Of a stretch of 19,811 bases of DNA, positions 15,957 to 19,811 are shown piece by piece. Source of the stretch: Candidatus Schekmanbacteria bacterium (GTDB lineage Bacteria; CSSED10-310; JACPHN01). A program made the translations under genes and the position numbers. The notes beneath the pieces are model-generated. The model saw nothing but the letters and a program-made list of their open reading frames with translations, did no database searches and was not told the origin of the DNA. The stretch is taken from assembly GCA_016188575.1 (NCBI GenBank), contig JACPHN010000125.1:1-19811 (forward strand), given 5' to 3'. Numbering within the stretch: the stretch's first letter is position 1; every line of letters starts with the position of its first letter.

Positions 15957-16347
15957 GAGACACGAGGAGATAGAAGACCACCAGAATGGACACAGGGCTG
16001 TGCACGACTGTGATGAGGAGAATCAGGTTGAGAATGACCTGGAGGTGGCGGGCGCCGTTTCTTCCCTGCAGGGTGGCGCGGCCGAGCATGATGAGCAGGA
16101 CTCCGATGCCGGCCGTCGTGATCGCGAACGAGGCGACCAGCGAATCCTCAGCGGGAAGCGGGACGTCGTTGCGTAACGTGGCATAGTCGAAGCTGAGCAC
16201 GCCAATGATGAGCCCGCCGAGGATCAAGACGAGCCCCTCGACGTAGTCGAGCACACCGATGAGGGTCACGCCGAAAGGCCGTTGTCTGGCGCGCCGGCGC
16301 GCCGGCGCCGGTTGCGCCGCGGCGGCGTCTGATGCTATTGCCGGCAT
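15925..16347 (-). CDS. small four-helix membrane protein, unknown function
   Basis: The protein is 140 residues. An Ala/Pro/Arg-rich cytoplasmic start (RRRARQRPFGVT) is followed by four predicted helices. Signature stretches are RPFGVTLIGVLDYVEGLVLI at 24-43, a Gly-rich helix near 70-88 (IGVLLIMLGRATLQG), and ARHLQVILNLILLITVV, ending VFYLLVSREAEDYFRGR. The pattern RPxGVT..., then W/A-RxLQIIL..., then YYLLxxEVKAYF is shared by a widespread family of uncharacterised bacterial membrane proteins. I chose the ATG at 16347 because AAGGA lies 5 bases upstream; the frame is open to 16407. It overlaps the end of the 804-residue gene by 13 bases and the next open frame by 32, so it is co-transcribed with the surface proteins. 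A role in membrane anchoring or signalling for the cluster is only a guess. Confidence 0.8.
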   Translation of the reverse strand: MPAIASDAAAAQPAPARRRARQRPFGVTLIGVLDYVEGLVLILGGLIIGVLSFDYATLRNDVPLPAEDSLVASFAITTAGIGVLLIMLGRATLQGRNGARHLQVILNLILLITVVHSPVSILVVFYLLVSREAEDYFRGR

Positions 16348-18749
16348 TGCCGTCCTTGCTCCGGGCACTGGCCCTGGCCGATTGGAGGGCCGCAGGTCGG
16401 GTGCCACCGCGGCGAGCGCATGTAGTCATCGTCGTCGCCGCTCCACCGCAGCCAGCCGCCGTTCAGACTGTGAATGCCCAGCCCGGCGAGCTCCTCGCCC
16501 ATCTCTACGTACTTTCGGGCGGCGATCTCGGCGGGGGTCGGGTCGCCCGCGCCGATGTCGTCGGAGCTCGCCTGGTAGCAGTGGACGAGCCAGTTATCCC
16601 GCGTGCCGCAGTAGGATAGGTACTTTCTGACTCCGTCCAGGGACAGCTCACCGAGCAAAAACTGAAGCTCCGCCGCGGCAATGACGTGACCCGGCGTCCA
16701 GTGCTGCTGCTTGATATCGCCCTCGATCTCGTAGCCCGGGACCTCGTACTGGGTGCACTCCCGGTCGCAGCCGTAGCAGGCGGTTGCCGTCCACTCGAGG
16801 AATACCGCCCTGCTCTCGTTCATGATCTGGATCCTCCAGTCGTGGAGCTCGCTCGGCTCCTCGCCGTAGACCGCATCGAAAACAACGTCCTTGAGGGTGT
16901 GAGAGAGGCTCTTCTTCAGTCCGTCGCGGAGGACCAGGACACCCACCCTGCCGGCCCACTTCAGGAGCCCCTTGCCCGGCAGGTTTTCAATGATGATCGC
17001 GGCAACCAGGGGATCCACCACCTCCGACACGGCCCGCTGAAACAGCAGATCCGAGATCGTTTCAGCCAGCAAGCTGGGGAGATCGTCGGCGGGGGGAGCG
17101 TCGGGCCGCAGCAGGTAGTTGCTGATTTCGTGGCCTTTCAGGCGGATGATGCCGAGGCGGGGGTCGTACTCCGGGTCCGTCGGAAAGGCGAGCATCATCC
17201 CTTTATACTGAGTTTCCGTGCTGCACGGCGTGCCTTTTGGGTACCACGGCTGATCCTTGAAGAAAGGGGCATTCGCGGAGGTGATGTTGGGCGACTGCTT
17301 GCGCGCCCGTTCGGACAGCTCGTGGGCTTTTTTGCACGACCCGGTCGGGTCTTCGACCACCTCGCCGATCCGCGCCGGCGGGGCCGCGGCCCCCGGCTTC
17401 TCCCCGCTCCCGAGCGCGCCGCGCACGGCGCGGAGCGCCATCTCGGTCAGCTCCGCGTCACTCAGGTTCATTGCGGCAGGCGCGCCGCCGCTCGCGGGCC
17501 GAGTCACGCCGCTGCCGGTAGCTGCCGTCTGTCGCCGCAAGCGGATCTCGCCCATGTCCACCGCCTGCCCCTCGCGCTCGATCGTCACGTAGCGCTCGGC
17601 GGGGAGCAGCCGTAGCCCCGGCGTCGCCGCCACGTCGGCGGAGTACATCGCCGCGAGCGTCTTCGCGAGCGGCTCGACGGAAAGCTGCCACTTGCCTGCG
17701 GTCATTCCGCGCAGCGTGAAGGTGCCGTCGGCGGCGCTGTACGCCGTGACCTGCTCGCCGATCCAGCCGTCGCCTGCTCGCTGCAGCGTCAGCCTCGCGA
17801 CCACCGGGCGTCCGTCCTCCGCGATCACCACCCGCCCATGCACCGCCGTCGCCAGAGATGCCGCCGGCAGCACATAATCCCGCGTCGCGGTCGCCGGATA
17901 GCTCCTGAAGGCGGGCTTCGCGATCGTCACGCGGCGTTGACCCAGCTTGTGCCGCTGGTACACGCGCTCCAGGAGGTTGTCGAGCACGCCCGCGGGGGGC
18001 TTCACGGAAACCTCGTAGCTCCCCACGTGCAGTCCCTCGATGCAGTACGTCCCATCGTCGCCGGAGCCCGCCTCGCCACCGCGGCCAGCCATCAACAGGT
18101 CCACGGGCCACTCCGCCGCGGCCTTGCGGCGCCGCGCCAGCACGGCGTCGAAATCTTCGGCGATGACCGATACCACCGCCCCGGGGGCGGGCTCGCCCGT
18201 CGCGTAGGTGACCCTCCCCGTCACGCTGCACCCCGTCTTGAAAAGCGGCCACTGCGGCTGCTGCTCCAGGTCCTTCGGCAGCTCCACGAGCACCTGCTGC
18301 GGCAAATACCCATCCTTGAACAGTGCGAGCGCATAGATACCATCCGGGTATCGCTCCTTCGTCGCGAACCAGCCCTGCTCGTCTGTCGTGACCCGGACGA
18401 GCTCGCGCGTCAGGTACGCGCTGAGGGGTTGCGGCGGGCACGCGGCCTCTGCGGTTGCGTAGCGCGCGAACGCCATCTCGGCCATCTTGGGCCAGAGCTC
18501 GGCGAGCGTGCCCGCGCATTCGGGCCGACCGCGGGTGCAGGCGCCGCCGGCGCCGGGGCGCTCGAGGGACATGCACACCCGAATGCCTTCCCAGATCACC
18601 ACCTCCACCCCGGCGAGCGGCGCCATCGTGTAGGCCTCGACCAGCCGCGCCTGGATCGGCGAGCGCGTCCAGGCCTCGGTGACCGGCGCAATCCCGGCCA
18701 GCAGCCCTGTCAGTGTCATTGCCACGACCACGTGAGGTCTCGGAATCAT
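16335..18749 (-). CDS. secreted protein with three carboxypeptidase-regulatory-like domains and a Cys-rich C-terminus
   Basis: The 804-residue protein starts at an ATG with AGGAG 6 bases upstream, overlapping the preceding stop (ATGA). Residues 1-26 form a Sec signal peptide. Three beta-sandwich repeats of carboxypeptidase-regulatory type follow: about 31-157 (RLVEAYTMAPLAGVEVVIWE, then TTDEQGWFATKE, with a long Cys-bearing insert), 174-250 (GCSVTGRVTYATGEPAPGAV, then DDGTYCIEGL) and 298-402 (VHGRVVIAEDGRPVVARLTL, then ADGTFTLRGM). A Pro/Ala linker leads to a C-terminal half (about 462-804) that I do not recognise. It has helical segments, ACYGCDREC at 657-665, and a Cys-rich end, implying disulfides outside the cytoplasm. 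No C-terminal anchor is seen. It lies between the anchored surface protein and the small membrane protein, suggesting a surface partner. Function unknown. Confidence 0.85.
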   Translation of the reverse strand: MIPRPHVVVAMTLTGLLAGIAPVTEAWTRSPIQARLVEAYTMAPLAGVEVVIWEGIRVCMSLERPGAGGACTRGRPECAGTLAELWPKMAEMAFARYATAEAACPPQPLSAYLTRELVRVTTDEQGWFATKERYPDGIYALALFKDGYLPQQVLVELPKDLEQQPQWPLFKTGCSVTGRVTYATGEPAPGAVVSVIAEDFDAVLARRRKAAAEWPVDLLMAGRGGEAGSGDDGTYCIEGLHVGSYEVSVKPPAGVLDNLLERVYQRHKLGQRRVTIAKPAFRSYPATATRDYVLPAASLATAVHGRVVIAEDGRPVVARLTLQRAGDGWIGEQVTAYSAADGTFTLRGMTAGKWQLSVEPLAKTLAAMYSADVAATPGLRLLPAERYVTIEREGQAVDMGEIRLRRQTAATGSGVTRPASGGAPAAMNLSDAELTEMALRAVRGALGSGEKPGAAAPPARIGEVVEDPTGSCKKAHELSERARKQSPNITSANAPFFKDQPWYPKGTPCSTETQYKGMMLAFPTDPEYDPRLGIIRLKGHEISNYLLRPDAPPADDLPSLLAETISDLLFQRAVSEVVDPLVAAIIIENLPGKGLLKWAGRVGVLVLRDGLKKSLSHTLKDVVFDAVYGEEPSELHDWRIQIMNESRAVFLEWTATACYGCDRECTQYEVPGYEIEGDIKQQHWTPGHVIAAAELQFLLGELSLDGVRKYLSYCGTRDNWLVHCYQASSDDIGAGDPTPAEIAARKYVEMGEELAGLGIHSLNGGWLRWSGDDDDYMRSPRWHPTCGPPIGQGQCPEQGRQCRQ

Positions 18750-19811
18750 CGTCGTCTCCTGCAGCAGAGCATGGGTGCCAGGACGAGGGCGAGAAGCGCG
18801 GCATCCACGGGCACCGCCGTCTCGGGAATGAGCACCGCCTCGCTGCGGGCCGGCGGTCCAAAGACGCCGAACGTGTTTTGCGCCCGCACTCGCACGGAAT
18901 AGGTCCAGCCCATTACCAGCGTGGCTTCGTCAACGCCAGCCGAGATCTCGGCCGCGAAGTCTTGCTCGGGCACAAGAATCTGTTCGCTCTCCCCTGGGGG
19001 TGTTTCGAGGACGGTAATGAAGTAGCGCGGCGGCCCCGCATCGCCGGTGTCCGCCGACCAGCTCGCCGAGAGGCCCCGCCACGGCTGGGCCGAGTCCAGC
19101 ACCGCCGCGTCCACGACGGGGGCGCCGGGAATCGCGAGCCGCGACTCGGCCGTGTTGTTGGCCGCGGAACCATCGCGCGACGCGTCGCCGGGGGTCACCT
19201 CGAAGGAGTAGGTGCGCACGGCGGCGTCCGCGGGCACAGAAAGCTCCACGCTGAAGCTCGCCGCGGCGCCGGGAGCCAGAGGTGGCACGACGAGCTGGGC
19301 AAGCTCCGCTGGCGCCGCAGCGGGCTCGGTCACCCGCAACACGGCGGTCGCTGCTTCCGACGCACTCAGCCCGACGTTACTGACCGTCATGAGCGCGGCC
19401 GCGCCCGCCTCCACACCGCCCTGCGCGTCATACAAGGGCGGCGTGGCCGCGATCGTCGCCGCCAGATCAGCCAGCGCTGTCCCGTAGACCAGCACGACCT
19501 CCCGTTCCTCCTGATGCGTCCCGCTCACGAAGACCACGCGCAGCCGGTGCTCGCCGGGCGGCAGCGCCGGCAGCTCGAGCAGCGCTTGCCGCGCCCCCTC
19601 GCCGGTGAGGTCCGCGCTCGCGAGCAGCGTCTCGCCTTCCCACACCTCGATGCGCCCCGCGCCGTAGAGCATGACGTTGGCGACGAGGCGCACGGTTTCG
19701 GTCGCTGTCGGGTAGGCGTCGAGCTCCAGGTCCACCGACACCGGCTCGATCCCGGTGAGCTCGAGCGTCTCCTGGCCGTGCAGCAGGATGGTCCCGGCCG
19801 GTGACGACACC
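18746..19811 (-). CDS. surface protein with CARDB-like and FN3-like domains and C-terminal membrane anchor (5' end outside window)
   Basis: The visible part is about 354 residues and continues past the window edge; the apparent GTG start at the edge aligns with an internal position of the paralogue. First comes a beta domain with YGAGRIEVWEGETLLASADL. A CARDB-like domain follows (LMTVSNVGLSASEAATAVLR, then PLAPGAAASFSVELSVPA, then NNTAESRLAIPG). Next is an FN3-like domain (RYFITVLETPPGESEQILVP, then WTYSVRVRAQNTFG). The protein ends TAVPVDAALLALVLAPMLCC RRRR, a short hydrophobic segment closed by arginines, as in sortase- or exosortase-type sorting tails. The stop overlaps the start of the 804-residue gene by ATGA. 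It is probably an extracellular adhesin or scaffold, inferred from domains only. A degraded copy lies at 14315-15956. Confidence 0.85.
   Translation of the reverse strand, partial: VSSPAGTILLHGQETLELTGIEPVSVDLELDAYPTATETVRLVANVMLYGAGRIEVWEGETLLASADLTGEGARQALLELPALPPGEHRLRVVFVSGTHQEEREVVLVYGTALADLAATIAATPPLYDAQGGVEAGAAALMTVSNVGLSASEAATAVLRVTEPAAAPAELAQLVVPPLAPGAAASFSVELSVPADAAVRTYSFEVTPGDASRDGSAANNTAESRLAIPGAPVVDAAVLDSAQPWRGLSASWSADTGDAGPPRYFITVLETPPGESEQILVPEQDFAAEISAGVDEATLVMGWTYSVRVRAQNTFGVFGPPARSEAVLIPETAVPVDAALLALVLAPMLCCRRRR
18756..18760 (-). promoter_or_regulatory. ribosome binding site within the anchor-coding end of the upstream gene
   Basis: AGGAG lies 6 bases before the ATG at 18749, inside the codons of the preceding protein's last residues. 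The surrounding 16 bases, GGAGACGACGATGATT, recur exactly at the paralogous junction (14313-14328). Confidence 0.7.
19463..19811 (-). repeat. duplicated coding segment, copy A
   Basis: This is the counterpart of 14676-15024, gap-free over the visible 349 bases. It runs off the window, so the duplicated region may be longer. Confidence 0.85.

Noticed and set aside
1-19811. CRISPR array, rRNA or prophage genes
   Set aside because: No regularly spaced direct repeats, rRNA-like sequence or phage structural genes were seen.

Overview
This window is GC-rich, gene-dense bacterial DNA with strong G/C third-position bias. Secreted proteins with Sec signals, C-terminal surface-sorting-like tails, a cobalamin-type radical SAM enzyme and carboxypeptidase-regulatory-like repeats suggest a high-GC Gram-negative, perhaps an environmental lineage near Myxococcota, Binatota or Acidobacteriota. 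That placement is inference; no rRNA or tRNA is present to test it.

Left part (4-9602): two translationally coupled half-size ABC exporters (4-1899, 1896-3836) form a probable heterodimer with one degenerate ATP site. They end tail-to-tail, sharing a CTAG, with a large secreted glycoside-hydrolase-like protein (3833-6682, minus). A Gly-rich multi-pass membrane protein (7087-7887) follows, flanked by two inverted copies of a ~98 bp GC-rich repeat. Then comes a B12-binding-type radical SAM protein (8001-9602, minus).

Middle (9603-11264): about 1 kb without a convincing intact gene. It holds paired hairpins, a nested imperfect palindrome centred near 10215 containing a perfect 28-bp inverted repeat, and a very strong G/C hairpin. 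Next is a broken 5' fragment of a secreted SBBP/DUF7948-type gene that still has a recognisable promoter and ribosome binding site.

Right part (11265-19811): a YfhO-like polytopic membrane protein on plus converges on a long minus-strand cluster. In transcription order the cluster is: a surface protein with CARDB/FN3-like domains and a C-terminal membrane anchor (18746-19811, cut by the window edge); an 804-residue secreted protein with three carboxypeptidase-regulatory-like domains; a 140-residue membrane protein; a second, degraded copy of the anchored surface protein; and a site-2-protease-like membrane protein lacking its zinc-binding motifs. All are overlapping or ATGA-coupled, so they form one apparent operon. 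The anchored-protein gene and its 3' junction are duplicated, and the second copy carries frameshifts and an apparent internal deletion. This cluster is the best candidate for an undescribed cell-surface system. The frameshifts must first be separated from assembly error.
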